DNA of 64,000 bases from Crambe crambe (GCA_963924555.1 OZ004586.1:7150501-7214500); one strand, 5' to 3'. Counted from the first letter of the stretch, positions 35,369 to 50,195 are shown. Notes: a model not told the origin generated them from the letters alone. Translations and numbers: made by a program.

Positions 35369-36133
35369 CTACTTCCATGTTACCATAAAGGCTGTGTCAG
35401 TTCAGACTACTAGCCATCAAAAATAGGTGTAGAATTAGTCTAGTACCCACTGGAAATAGCAGCTGGTACAAGGAAATGTTTGAGTTGCTGCACTTAAGAA
35501 ACATGTCCCCTTCTGTGAGGGGCGTGGTCTGATTTTGACTACACTCCCTCCTCTGGAAAGGACCCAGCAATCTTGTGAACCTTGTTGTAATTCCAACTAT
35601 TCCCTCCATATTTCCCTTGCACATCTCTAAAAATGTCTTCTACTCAAGTCTGCTCAAATCTCGCCCATTTTTTTTTTCGGGACTATTAACCTCACCCAGA
35701 GGCCAGACCAGACTAGTCTACTGCTTAGTAGATACATCAAGTTACAACAGACCTAGATCTATAAACCCACCTTTATCACTGAAAGAACGAACGAAACGAA
35801 ACTGGAAAGAAGTCCTAGAAGAACTAGTCTGGCATAGCACCGCCCACACGTTATTTCAATATTACTTTATGCTTTAATAGAGAAGATTTGTGGGTGGGGC
35901 CGGCATGCAGCTCTTCTCTTCCCTTTCCCCCCGTCTAGCGGTCCTTTTAAGCCTTGCTTGAGGTAAGTCTCTGAAGTTTGACCTATCTCCTGTGTCCTTC
36001 CAGCAACTCACAAATCTCCTCCCCTCTTATGGTACTCACCCAAGTCCTCCTTTACTAACATCATGTTAGTTACCCATACTCCATCCCTTCCCCCTCCCCT
36101 TGAATATCATCTCCATCTTCTTTGTCACCATTA

Positions 36134-36303
36134 GGGGTCCTCTTGGTAGTCCCCTGGGTAAGGTGTGGCATCCTGAACAGAAACCTCTTCTTCAAGACAG
36201 TACCATCACAAGGAAACAGTATATGAACATCCGAGGGATATAGTTCAGCCCTCATCTTTGATGAGGAACGTTCTCAGACTTTCCACTCTTGCCATTCTAG
36301 GAG
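36134..36303 (+). pseudogene. decayed LIM exon upstream of PDLIM_2
   Basis: Nearly identical to 21425-21602, including the same scrambled middle, so it was already dead when the units duplicated. Confidence 0.62.
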
Positions 36304-37968
36304 TAAGTCCATATCACACCACAATAGCAGCTGTAACTATCGAAATTTCATGGCTCCCATTTTAATTTAAGGAGAATTCACTAATATGGACAGTGGAACC
36401 CCTCAATGTGTCAGGACTCAGGGGGGAATAGAGCAATGTCCTTATCATGTCCATTAACACCCCTAGAAATGCATGGTACAACTTATTTCCAGCTGTTTAA
36501 CTTGTGCTGGTGTGGGGTTCCCTCCCAAAACTTCCAGCTTCCCCCCTCCCCCCCCCCAAAAAAAAAATTTCCATTACAATTATACTATTACAATTATACT
36601 ATTGTACATGTCCATTAACACCCCTAGAAATGATGTGGCACACACCCACGAGGTGGATTAACCATAAAGAGAATGTTTTATACATCAAGTGGGCATGGTT
36701 TGATATCCAAAATGAATGGATCAAAGAATTAGAGCTGGTTCCTCTGCACACATGTTGATAGGTGATATGATGTGTAGGTAATGTCCATTGATAATACATA
36801 AGTCATTGTTAATATCATCAAGTAGGTACAGTTTATCCAAAAGGGTGTGGTCAGGCAAAAGTGGGCATTTTAGTAAAAATTTCCGTGCATAAGCACGGAT
36901 ATGCTTGCCCTCCTTATTCTGCTTAACCTTCATTTTGTCCCCCCCCCCCCCCCCCCCCCAGGTCAGTGGTGTAGCCAAGCCAGGGCCTACCATGAATTTA
37001 TTATCATAAATAACTCAAAGTAGAGTCTTAAAGCACAATTTCATGCTCAAGTCCAACATGAAACATAACCATGCCCTGGGAATGAAAATAACCTGGCTAC
37101 GCCACTGCTTGGGTATAATCCTAAATGAAACCTTGGTGGGCATTATATACTGTGGGTTTTAACAATGTGTTTGTAGTGTAAATGGTTAGTTGGTGCAGCT
37201 GTGAAGCAATACTGACAAGGTATGCACACATCAAACAAACCTCTTAAAATTCCAGCTATTGAAGAATAGTCTATCCCCAGCCTTCATGGTTTCATGAATT
37301 AAATTGAGGGAATAATCTCACTTTCTTACTCTATCTGTCAGACCACTTGTATGGTGTCTGTGCTGTATGTAGAAAGGTTTATTAGTATAAAGGCAAATTC
37401 ATTTTCTATTGATGACATTTGCTGCAGTAGTTGCTGACTATTCCCAAGGACATGGCAATTGCTTTAGGATCGAGATCTGATAGGCACATGCCACTCACTG
37501 CCACAGGCAAGAAAGTGTCCAGGACCCTACCTTGGACAGACTGAAGACGTCTGCTAATTAAGGTTGGTATGCATGCTTCTGATGTGATGTACTATAATTA
37601 TAAATATGGTGCTCTTTATCTGGTAAATAATTACGAATGTCCTTTTTTCCCCCTTAGCTAATATTTCTTCCCCATTAAAGGCAGTGAAGAAAGGGAGTTA
37701 GATCCCCATGGATTGATGCCATGGATTGATGCTCAGTTGGAGAGATATGACTCTATCCAATGCCCCTCCTGTTTCTGCACTCTCCACCCCTGAAGGTCTC
37801 ACATGTAGTATAAAGGTATAAAAGATGACTGCAAAAAATTTCTTCTAAATAAAAAGTGGGCATGGTTTGATATCCAAAAAGACATGGTTAGGCAAAAATG
37901 GGCATGGCTAGATAGAACCCTGTTTGGTTTAATCACATCACATGTCCGTAATGTAATAATTGTTCTAG

Positions 37969-38032
37969 CTCCAAGTGGAGGCAAAGTGGTGGATGGTCAA
38001 GGTGTGTGTGAAGCCTGTCAACAACCCATAAG
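37969..38032 (+). pseudogene. orphan first half of a LIM domain upstream of PDLIM_2
   Basis: A 64-nt exon with good splice sites (TTCTAG acceptor, AAG/GTAACT donor), encoding PSGGKVVDGQGVCEACQQPI. It is a near copy of the true LIM1a exon at 40973-41036 (R replaced by G) but lies upstream of the PDZ exon. Same arrangement at 23248-23311. It probably remains from an older tandem LIM gene. Confidence 0.7.
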
Positions 38033-38558
38033 GTAACTAGTCATCATATAGAAGAAGCAGGTTAGAATTATTGTTTTTTGTTAGTCATGTGCTCTCAGCT
38101 TGGAATCAAAGAAACAGGAACAAAAGGAGGTTAACTGCTTTTCATGTACTGTTTCACTAGTAACCTCACTTAGTACAGAGTACTCTCACAGAGTCCTTTT
38201 TTCAACTAATTTTAATGTCTGTGGTCCTGTCCAAACTGCTAAGCCAATATTGTATTAATACCACCCCTCCTGATTGTAAGTTAATTCTAATTTGCCCCAT
38301 TACACCCAATTGTAGCTTCATCACCAATTAGCTCCTATTCCTCTCTTCTTTCCTTCTTCTTTGGGGGTAGTCTACAGACCTTTAGGGTTCACTTAAAATA
38401 TGTCAAGGACCTGATCACAGTTCAAGTATGCAGTGCATAGCGCTGAATTTTAAATAATAGTGGAGTTTTAATTTGCCGGAACATTTTGTCCAGCCCCTGC
38501 AGTGAGTGTGTATGCTTTACTAGGAGAACACATACATAACTCTCTCTTAAACAGAGTG

Positions 38559-38745
38559 GAATTGGTGTTTTGACGTGCCACAACTATCAACACAGTGACT
38601 TTCTCACACATGAAAATGCAAACTCTAATTTGCTAGGATGGGAAGACTAACACTCCTACCCATGATACCCATACCCATACAATACCCCATGATACCCATA
38701 CCCATACAATATTGGGCCTCATGTTAAGGTAGACCTCCTTTCCTT
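38559..38745. other. inverted segment relative to PDLIM_1
   Basis: About 185 bp here is the reverse complement of 23907-24090. Both sides continue collinear (AAACAGAGTGG before, TTAAAGTGSCAGTATTAAAT after). The PDLIM_3 flank at 62240-62275 has the PDLIM_1 orientation, so the inversion is derived in this copy. It ends about 80 bp before the PDZ exon. Confidence 0.85.
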
Positions 38746-38824
38746 AAAGTGGCAGTATTAAATCAGTTTTGTTTGTTTATTTGTTTGTTTGTTTACTTAA
38801 TCAACCTTTACTCTCTACTTTTAG

Positions 38825-39940
38825 ATCACCCCAGGGGGCAAGGCAGCCAAGGGAGGCATAAGATTCGGGGACTATATCATCGAGATCAACGGGGACCAAA
38901 CCGAGGGTCTTCTCCACTCTGATGCCATGATGCTGATCAAGACCACAGGTGTCACACTCCAACTAAAAGTCACCAAGTGAGTCAAGCCAAACAGAATAAG
39001 CTCCAAATACGTAGTGGACACACATGGACCCAGCCTTTGGTCCTTCATAGAGAGGTTGTCCTCTTTTGGAGGTTATTTTGTATAGAGTATAAACTTTAAG
39101 GTACTTATAGATTCTTAGTTGAGAAGTTTCTTTATTGGAAGTTCCACTGTAATAAATTTCTCCCTGGACAAACGTCTGTTTGTGTTATGGTCAAACATTT
39201 CCTAATGGTTCACTATTAATCTTCATGTTCTGTGTGTGACATGGAGACTATGATGTCTTAATGCTAAGTGCTTATAGACCACTGACAGCCATTAGTCCAG
39301 AGTGAATGTAACAAGTGAGGGCTACATACATAGAAATATCAGTTACTGGCCACTGTACCATTCATGGAAAAGGATAAGCAAAAATGGCATAATCAAGGGA
39401 TAGTATAGCATTGTAGGGTATCTGTTTTGAGCATTCAGTTAGGGTCCAGGTCTCTCTGTGATGCTTTACTCAAAATATGCTAAAGTGAAATTTTTATACC
39501 TTTTTATGATAGGGAAGTACCAGTTATGCTGACTCAGCACCTATTGAATCCACTGACCATGGAGCGGGAGAGAGGCCACAACCACTTCCCGTTCCCACGT
39601 CATCTCACTCCAGCACTGTGACTGTCTCACCTGCAGCTCACAAGACCACTGTAGTCGTCCCTAAGAAACGTAAGTATCTTACATGCAGTGCTTGAAACAG
39701 CAGTCAGGACAGAAGTGTTTATGCACTCAAGCCACTGTATCTCTCCTAATAATTATGCATACACTTAAATACAATATAAACTGATTGTACTAACTCCTTA
39801 TTATTTGTAACTTTGATGTATTTTCTGTTTCAATATGTAGCTCCTTCCCCTGAGGTGAAGTCCCAGCCTTCAGCCTTGGTGTAAGTGTATCTTTAGTAGC
39901 AGTTAATAGAACAGCCAAGCTTCTTGCATACATTAATTAA

Positions 39941-40008
<68 letters not shown>

Positions 40009-42785
40009 AGACCAGAGTCAGGCTTGGATTCAGGTGGAAGCTCCACTCAGCAATCTCCTGCTTTCAAGAGGATCACCATCGAGAATCAACCAACTGTTTT
40101 TAGGTAGAGTTGTATATACTAATAGTACAGAAATGAGTCATGGCCTGAGTTTACTATAGAAACAATTTCAATGAATCATGGCCTGAGAGTTTGCTGAAAG
40201 ATTTATTAGTACAGAGTGGATAACTATAGCCTGAGGATGATCCTTTTTCCTTTGTAGTTCGTCACCTGCTGCTCCTGCATCTCCACCCACTCAGCAGATG
40301 CAGAATATTGTCATTGACGATGGGAGTGTGAGGAAAACCTCTCAAAGACCTCAGCGTGAGTTTTCCTTTCTTTTTATCCCCTCCTAACATGGGGACACTT
40401 CCCTTTTTCTCCCTGGTCTCAACATTCCATTGTTTATCAGTGTTATTGATAAAGGAGTTGATGGGCCTCTGATTCAGCTTGAGAAACGAGAGATAGGGTT
40501 ATTGATGCAGTTCTTTGTTCCATTATGTACAGTATTGCATCACATGAGCTGGCCTGTGACACTAAACAACACACCAAAGTCAAGAACTCTAACTTGTCCA
40601 TTACTTCTATCATGCTAAATAAAAACTCTATCAATTGTTACAAAGTAAATTGACCTTTTCCCTCTTATATTATGTCCCTTCAGCTCCTCCCAATGTTCCT
40701 TCCACTGTTACCAAGACAACAGTGGTGGTGCCCAAGAAAGGGTCCCCCATAGCAAAGCCACCTCCCCCCACCACTTCTGGAGGCACCACTCAAGTGGGTG
40801 GCACATGTAAGTGACAAGTGAAGACGACCTTTTTAGATCTATATATGGATGAAGTCCCAATAGGGTGTCTTATTCAGTGGAATGAAACACAATTAGCTGC
40901 AATTTTAGACTTTTAAAGCTATCCCAGTTAGTGTGCTTTATTTGGAGATAATCAAAAAAATTATTTTTATAGCTCCAAGTGGAGGCAAAGTGGTGGATCG
41001 TCAAGGTGTGTGTGAAGCCTGCCAACAACCCATAAGGTAACATTTGTTTCCTCCCTCTAATCCTTCATCCTCTCTCATCTCTTCCCCTCCTCAATCTCAT
41101 CTCCCTCCTCTTCATTTGGATCGTCTCGGTTCCTTAATTACCTTGATCCTTCACTATCTCCTGCCTGTGATCTTCTCCAGGGGTCCTTTTGCTAGTGCCC
41201 TGGGTAAGGTGTGGCACCCTGAACACTTTGTGTGCCAGGACTGCCAGAAAACTCTTCAGAACACAACTTTCGTCTTTGAGGAGGATAAGATATTCTGTGA
41301 GGAATGCTACCAGAAGAACTTTGCCCAGACCTGCCACTCTTGCAATAAACCCATTCTAGGGGTGAGTCTATCCAGAATAGTTGGGTTCTCTCCAGTGAAA
41401 CTGATCAGAGTGGTGCTTGAATACCACATTAAAGGATTTCGATATTCTTATGGCTATTAAAATACATCGTTTTAACCACATGAAAGAAAAATGGGCCCAT
41501 CAGAGTGGTGTTGCACCTCTCTAACAGCCTGCAGTATATCAGCTCAACCATAATTATGTTTGGTTGAAACATTCACCAAAGGTCAAAGTACATACTTATT
41601 TCTTACTGGGCATGCTCAGTATGTATACAAATAATTGTAATGCAGCCCAGCATCAGTGCTATGGGTCTCAACTGGCATCAGGAACACTTTTCCTGCTCAC
41701 GCTGTATGGCCGACCTCTCCAAAGGTAGGAATGAAAGAGAAAATTGATGTGTAATTCACCTGACCTTTGACCTCAGGGTCAGGATTCAACATGGAGAACA
41801 ACATGTTTTGTGGAGATTGTTATGGGGCAGTGTATGGGGCCACTTGCTTTGGCTGCAGCCAGCGAATTGGAGGAGACCAGTTGTGGGTGGAGGCCCTGGA
41901 CCACCAGTGGCACCCTGCATGTTTTGTTTGTGACGTGAGTCGCTTACCTAGCAATTTATATTTAGTCTAACAACTAGAATTCTCAACCAAATTCTACATT
42001 AACTTTCTTCTTTCTTCTACTTTCTTCTTTCTGTTCAGCAAGCAAGCCAAGTCCCCCTTCTATATCAGAGTTTGTCAGTTTTCCATTCTTTAGTAGCTAG
42101 CTAGTAAACCAAACTTCTCTGCTATTCGATGCCTGAAGCATTCTTTTCTCTGGGCCAGCATTTGGGAAGCATGTCTTGCTTGATTTCTCGTATGTTTCCT
42201 AAGAGGTTCTTCCTTCTGTTTAGCGGTCTCAGTAGCCCTCTCTTAGCACATGTTTATATATGCATGCACAATCTACTGTGATGTAATGTTACCAGATGAT
42301 CGTTGCAAAGAAAAACCACTATTATTAGAACGTACGATATATATCAAACTCCAACAGCCAACACGCTAGTGTGGGGCTCGCCCCAATTAGAGAAAGTGTG
42401 GGTTATTTCCCTATCGATAGGGGCTCGCTTTGTATAGCTATGTATGTTCTAACATTGCTGAATATGCGTACTCACCCCACAGTTATTTAAATTTTGGTTG
42501 ACAGCATCTTTTATTACTAGAAGTTGATGTGGTTAGATGTGTTCTTTGTTTTGGATTTGAATCATGTTGTTAAAGTTTGTGCATGCATAATGTAATGTGA
42601 TGTAATGTTCCTGCAGAGAAAACATACATACGATACATGCAAACTCCAGAGCCAACCCACTAATGGGCAGGCTTGCCCCAAATTATATTTATTTTATTCC
42701 TTTATTTCAGAGCTGTCGTCATCCTCTTGAAGGCACTATTTTTTTCACTCGTCTTGGCAGACCCTGTTGCAAGGACTGTGTGTAG
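38825..42785 (+). CDS. PDLIM_2: PDZ and LIM domain gene, copy 2 (best preserved, 5' end not found)
   Basis: Exons 38825-38976 (PDZ second half, ITPGGKAAKGGIRFGDYIIE), 39513-39669, 39841-39880, 40011-40103, 40258-40355, 40684-40806 (linker rich in Pro, Ser and Thr, with repeated TTVVVPKK), 40973-41036, 41181-41361, 41646-41724, 41777-41934 and 42711-42785 (three LIM domains, ending CCKDCV-stop). Phases agree at every junction except one. Exon 39513-39669 is 4 bp shorter than in copy 1, which shifts the frame if the ancestral acceptor is used. An AG 5 bp downstream (exon start 39518) restores it. LIM2 and LIM3 are joined by CYGAVYGATC, the usual spacing. PDLIM proteins link actin structures to signalling partners through PDZ and LIM; here the first PDZ exon and start codon are missing or unrecognised, so it may be partial or a pseudogene. 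Confidence 0.72.
39943..40005. repeat. (CT)n microsatellite at a splice acceptor of PDLIM_2
   Basis: About 30 CT units run directly into the CTGTGCAG acceptor at 40010. In PDLIM_1 (25321-25332) and PDLIM_3 (63321-63338) only 5-8 units are present. The tract forms the polypyrimidine region of this acceptor, so its length could influence splicing. Confidence 0.9.
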
Positions 42786-43019
42786 ACACACAAAGTCATT
42801 AATGAAGTGTACAACTCTGTAGTGGAGCAGATGAGTATTCAATGTAGCATAAACTCTTCTTTTTCATATGAGTAGCTATTTTTGTTGCAGACTTACAATG
42901 TATTCAATAGTCTAGTGCATGTCGTGTTCATCACTTTCTGTTATAAGAAGCTTAAGTTTTGAAAAGAAGATTATCACGCATGCGCAAGATAAATTAACCA
43001 CCAATCAAATAATGGAATT

Positions 43020-43025
43020 TTTATT
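43020..43025 (-). promoter_or_regulatory. AATAAA poly(A) signal of NLR_3
   Basis: Minus-strand AATAAA about 135 bp past the NLR_3 stop, conserved in position with NLR_0 and NLR_2. Confidence 0.5.
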
Positions 43026-43158
43026 TGGTGAGTGAAGAGTTCAAAAGAGCTACATGAATTAATTTTAGCATGAAAGGATGTTCAGTATTGGAATAGCTAG
43101 GAGCTACATGGTACATCTCAATTTTGTTTTGTATTAACAAATTAAAAGAGTCACTTCA

Positions 43159-46100
43159 TTAGCTATAGTATAGATGATAACATCTCAGAGCCTTCTGTAA
43201 AAGAGGGTGCATGTTTTGGAGTGCCTGCATCTCCAGCAGGTCAGGACATGACTGGTACAGAAATGGCTGAGTGTGGCCAGTACTTTTTAGAGGGATATGT
43301 CGCCACCCATAGCTAGGATGAGAGTGATATCTTTTTAAGGGTAGTGGTCTGGGAGAGTCATGTTGCTGTAGTAGTTGGTGGCGATGGGGGAAGTGCAGAG
43401 TTCTGAGATCACAGAGGGATTGGGATCTCCTTAGGTTGTGTCGTGGAACAGCAGGATCTCTTCGCAGAGCACGGGCCATGCAGTCACGAAAGGGTAGATT
43501 ATTTTTAACATCACAAATGAAATACCTTAAAAAATCATTAGTAAGTCTAAAGTTTAAATCCTCCATAGAATGACAGAGAGAGTCATTTAGACTCATGATG
43601 AAATTGCAACAGAAATGAGGCATTGCTAATAGTATGTCATCAATGTTGTCTATATGTGCACTTATTGACTTGATGGAGTTCATCTCTGCTATGCAGCTCA
43701 AGTATTGGAAAGACCTCAACACCTCCAGTGGGTGAATTATATGTAAGGAGACTGATGGTGTCGGTTCCAGGGTAACATGTTCAATGCTCCCAGCATTAGT
43801 ACATACTCTATATCCAAAGTTAGTCTCTAATGTTGAAATAGTGGAGGAAGATAGTGCTGCCTGAAGTACTGGATAAAGCTCATAAGAGGTAAACAGTTCT
43901 GACCTTTTATAATGTAGTCGATCACCCAGAAGTGAGGAGGATGACGGATAAACTGGAAGTTCACCAAGTAAAGGATAATATCGAAGTACTAATTTTGTGA
44001 GAGTAGAACTAGTGGATATGATTTTGCATAATTCCTGCACACCTTTCTGAGGAGTAAAACACACAAGACTGAATTTTTCCAAGTTTGTAATATGTTGAAT
44101 GGATTGGAAAAGTAAATAGTCATCTTCACATGATTCAAAGAATTCTAAGGCAATACTTGTCAATCCTGGTGAACTTATTGAAATCCAATCAGAAAGAACT
44201 GGTACTAATGGAGAAGAAATGCCATTTAGAGTGAGAGAGTCGATATGAAAATTGGGAAAGTACTTTGTGAGTGATGTAAGTTTGGATGATACATGCACAC
44301 TGTGATGTACATGTATATGTAAGCCCTTAATAGTCCCTAATGTTCCACCATTTGTTTTCTTTGTGTGCTCAGACAAACTATGCATCAACATCTCTAGAGA
44401 TGTATCTATGTACACTAACTGGCACTGAATAGGAGCATGGACTAGACAATATCCAAAGACATACACATCCAAGGGGGTGGTCAACTGTATATATAAAAAA
44501 GAAGTTTTGATGTCTAGTTTAAATTCAGAAATGTCTCGAATTTCATATAAACAATGCATTAGGTAAGGGAATAGGGTCAGGATTCCTTGAAAGAATTTTT
44601 CATTGTAGCCCACAATACCACACAAGAACTGACCAAAGACTCTGAGGTGTGGTATCACTAGTCCAGATTGGGATACTTCATCTACTAAGTCAGAATGACA
44701 TGAAACATACCAAGCAGCAAGAAACTCTTGGATGCTGAGATGGAGGAAGGAGTAGGAGGTTGCTGCACCCTCACACACGTACATCTCTTTGACTGCATTC
44801 ATGAGACCTAAATGCTGGAAACCCTCTCCAACATCACTATCAGTAAACACTAGCTGCACATGTTTCTTAAACAGACCACTGTAAGCTAGTTCACTAACTC
44901 TCTTAAGGTCTATGGAAACACTCTCTGGTAGATCTTTAAGACTACTGGGTACTTTGGAATGCTTGTCCCATTTCCCGCTGGAAATCATGTGCCTCCTGAT
45001 CAGAACTAGAGTAAGGGTGGTGTAGAGCTGTGTCATGGTTTTAGGCATCAGCTCTCTGCTCTTTCTGATATCTTTGTACACTTGTGCAATAATGGCACAA
45101 TTGACAGGAATGTACATCAGTGAGTTAATGACAGGGTTAGAAAATATAAAATCCTTAAAGTGAGCAAGAACCTCGGGTTCTGATTTGAAAGCTATTTCTG
45201 CAAACCTTACTTTGCACTCATCAGTGAAACCACACACCTCTACATGCCTGAAACCCTGAGGAAAGTAACTCTTAAGAGCAGAAGGTCGACTAGTAACAAG
45301 ACGAGTAGCTTTAGGTAAGCAAGAACCACTAATTAATCGCATTATCAATCTGTTCTCGTCATGAACCACAGAAGGCGGCATTTCATCGAATCCATCCAGT
45401 ATGAATAGGACACCCTCCCCCTCACATTTCCACACCTCATTCACCACTTCCCTACGAAATCGCTCATCATCATGATATATCAGGTCCTCCAAGGAAGTAG
45501 CATTCTGGACCCTTCTTTCACGAAGCTTTAGCAGAAGTACCATTTTATAGTGTTTTAATGAAGTCAAGGTGTCCCACTTCCTGCACAACTCCCAGGCCAA
45601 AGTGCTCTTACCAATGCCAGGGGGTCCTTCCACCAACACAAACCTTGTCCCTGAAGGTACAATGTCGTCCAATTCTAAAGGGGTTTTTGCTCCTCTAATT
45701 TCATCCACACCACCATACAGGGATGCTTGTGAGAATGTGTCATTTTTATGAATGGTCCTATCTTTTTCCACCAAAGCAAGGCTAATGAACTCACTACAAG
45801 GAGCAATGGAGAGTTTGTCATCACAAGCTACAGGTTTATTCTGGTAATATGGCTTGAGATATTGATTTGTATATCGTACCAGCATAGGCTCATTTCTTTT
45901 CTTATTTCCCTTCAAAGATTTACTGGAAATCTTCGTGGAGTGTTTTTTGTGGTATTTTCTTTTGCATTTCTTCGTAGTGGTCACATGATCACTATCAAAG
46001 GAGTCAGAACTAGTGGCACTACTTGATGTAGATGATGGACTAGATGATGAGACTACACGTTGTCTTTTCTTACTTTTCTTGTGTTTGTCCAGTACCTTGT

Positions 46101-48506
46101 GTTTGTGTGTTCCAGAGGGTTTCTTACGTTTAGCTGGTGGAGTGTTGGAGGCAGAGGCAGACTGGTTAGCACTATCACTGTCACTGGACAAGGATGAGTC
46201 ATTCCTGTAATGGATAGAGTGCAGTGACATTTCATGATAATATATTAACACAACGATATGCAGATACATAAGCTAAATGTAGTTGCTAGACCTTTTCCAC
46301 TTTCTCGTAAAATAAAAGCATGTTTGAAAAGGTCTAGGAACTCTAGTGGCCACCCATGCCTTGCTTGCCATGCTGGAAATCTGTGGAACTGTGGGAAATG
46401 TGTTCATTTGAGACTAAAGCTATTCCCAAGGACCTCATGCTCCTAGATTCTGTCCACAGAACAAGTTTATTATATTCAATTATTGCCATGGTATGTAGTA
46501 TGACAAGTTGGTAATTAGATGATGTTGCAGTGTGGTAATGGTCATCAATGTTATAAACAAACCTCGAGTTATATATATGCAGCTAGTTGGTAAAGGTCGT
46601 CATCTGGACAGTCTAACTTAACTAGCAACGTATATTTGGCACAGATGGGAACCCAGTATAGCAGTTATACCCAGAGGGTATCATTATGAATTAAAGGTGA
46701 GTGGTGACCATTCATATTGACAGATGATATGCAGGATAACTGAAGTTGCTAGATCTTTCCCCATTTCTAGAAGTCTGCAGAACTGTGAAATGATGCTACC
46801 CCATGCTCCTAGATTTCGACCACAGCAAACATATATATATATTGAGTTAATACTGCCACGGTACAAGTCTAAACACTGATATGGTTAGTCTTGTGGTCAG
46901 CTGATACATTAAATTAAACTCTATAAGCAAGAACCTCCCAAGTCATTCCATCAAAGGACATGTTTGAGATTGGTTGTCTCACGTAAATGTATTAGCACTA
47001 TTCAAAAAGCATGCGCTTCCTGTATGGCAAGTTGGTAATGGTCTCCAGCAGTAAAAGCTACGTTTTATTACAATGTGGTAATGGTCATCAATGTTATAAA
47101 CACATTTCCTTATTCCAGGTGGATAAGCCCCTCCAGGCTCTCAAGCAGTTTATTGGATGTCAGCTACCACCCACTGTATTCAAAGGTGCTGCTCAGACTG
47201 TAGGCATACTAAACAACTTTATAGTATAAACTGCTAAATAGGTAAGAGTGGTAGAAAATAGAGCATAGATGTACGTAGGGACTGCCTGTTAGAGTTCTTT
47301 TTACTTTACCAACTTTCATTCATGAGTACCCCCCCCCCCCAACGAAAATTTTCTTCCTACACCTTTGAAGGATCTTTAGGTATAAGAATGAGATCCACCA
47401 TGCCTAACTTTAGTGAGCAGGTAATCAATAACCATTCAGTATATCTATGTAGTTACTTACAGTGCAGTGTTGTTGGGAGGATCTGCAATGCCACCTATTA
47501 CATAAAGAAAGAATGTCACATAAAGAGTTCTCAGTAAAACATGAGGGCAAAAATCAAAATCCTCTATTTTTGTGGATTAAATGAAACTGGACGTACCTTT
47601 AGACAGGGAGAAGTATTCCTTGCAATGATTAAGATGGTAAAGGGTCATCATAAGTGTATGTAATATTCCATATAGTGCTCACCTGAGTTGTCCTTGGATG
47701 CTGTGGCACCATCAGTGGAGGATTGTATTGTGGAAGCTGAGAAGGAGCCAGGTGGGTTGGAGGTCGTTCCCTCACAGGGAGATCTTGGTGAAGGAGAGGC
47801 ATTGGGTACGGCAGGAGGGGAGTGTGTGGCCATCATTGATTGGGTAGTGACTATGAGAAAACAACATAACCATACAATTGCCTCAAGCTGATTTAAAAGG
47901 GGAAGTTTCTGGGGTTTTCCCCAAGGAAGTAAACAGTATGCACTTGAATTATCACTTTCTATTTTTTATTCATGTCACTTTGACTGGTCTTAGATGATTG
48001 TAGTGAGTTAGTCTACTATGAGCATTCCATATTCTGTTTTAAGCTTAGAACACAAGTAAGTGGAATATCATGTACAGTGTAAGCGGGATGCTATACCCAG
48101 GAAGGACGAGTGGCAATTGGGGGGGGAGCTTGGTTTATATCCAGTCTTCTCTTCTGATCGTCATACCTGGTTGAAGAGGGTTGCTTACAGCTGTGGTCTG
48201 ATGATACTGTTGATCGAGAATTTCAACAATGTCTCCATATCTTATAGTGTTCTGACGCAAATGATTGACCACTTTGTGGTAATTGCGAGGGTTGAGCTCA
48301 ACTCGATTCCTTATAGCAGTCACTAACATGCTAGCTTTATCAGCATCTGTCAGAATTGATTTTGGGTTGATGATTTCATCGTAACGTTCTTGTGTGATGA
48401 ATCCTTGCTGGAAGAGAAACTGTGCTATATCTCTGTCAGACTCCAGAGCAATCTCCAACTTCCTCCTGCACTTGACAATTGTGGAATACTCCTTGGACTC
48501 TTCCAT
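43159..48506 (-). CDS. NLR_3: CARD-NACHT receptor with spacer exon (about 1195 aa)
   Basis: Model: exons 48506-48167 (CARD, 113 codons plus 1 nt), 47850-47683 (Ser/Pro spacer, phase 1 to 1), 47494-47461 (joint, phase 1 to 2) and 46204-43159, stop TAA. Total 3588 nt, divisible by three. ATG at 48506 opens MEESKEYSTIVKCRRKLEIA. CARD residues 1 to about 100; spacer about 114-170 (SPPAVPNASPSPRSP); basic Ser/Lys linker; NACHT with GPPGIGKST near residue 373 and LFILDGFDEMPP; FLHLSIQEFLAAWYVS; divergent C-terminal region with the shared tail HNLRRSQSLCDLRTLHFPHR. Faces PDLIM_2 with 373 bp between stops. The NACHT core differs from NLR_1 and NLR_2 at more sites than those two differ from each other (for example YHDDERFRREVVNEVWKCEG). 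A split DEATH module lies about 4 kb further upstream on the same strand. Immune sensing is inferred from the family. Confidence 0.85.
46205..47460. other. large intron of NLR_3
   Basis: Collinear in pieces with the NLR_2 intron (31722-33481). Contains dispersed GGTAATGGTC motifs near 46505-46565 and 47030-47105. The small + strand frames show no domain. Confidence 0.5.
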
Positions 48507-48769
48507 TTTTATACAATCCCACCAGCCAGAACTGTACAAATAAGATGTGATGATTTATTTATCTATCATAGTGTAAACATACCAACTTACAAGTCAATCT
48601 GATCTTTTCAATTTCAAACTATCTATGCAGTCAGTTGAAGGATATGTCAATTAAACTTGATAGTTGCAGATGTCTAACAGCAGGAGAGGGAGTAGCCTCG
48701 AGGCTGGGTTCGAGGCCAGAGCTAGGGAATTAACATCAACTGCTGAAGATGTCATCAATGGACAGGAGA

Positions 48770-50019
<1,250 letters not shown>

Positions 50020-50195
50020 TAACTGAAAGAATGTTGATCTATATTATAGTTAGACTTATCTACTGTTCAAATATTTTTTTCTTTCAAGTTTCTGTTTTGC
50101 AGTTGTTTTAAATAGTGTTATCTATTACTGTACATAGTTAGTGTTGAATCAAGAATAATTGATCTATTGTCTATCATACATATTTATTATTATTG

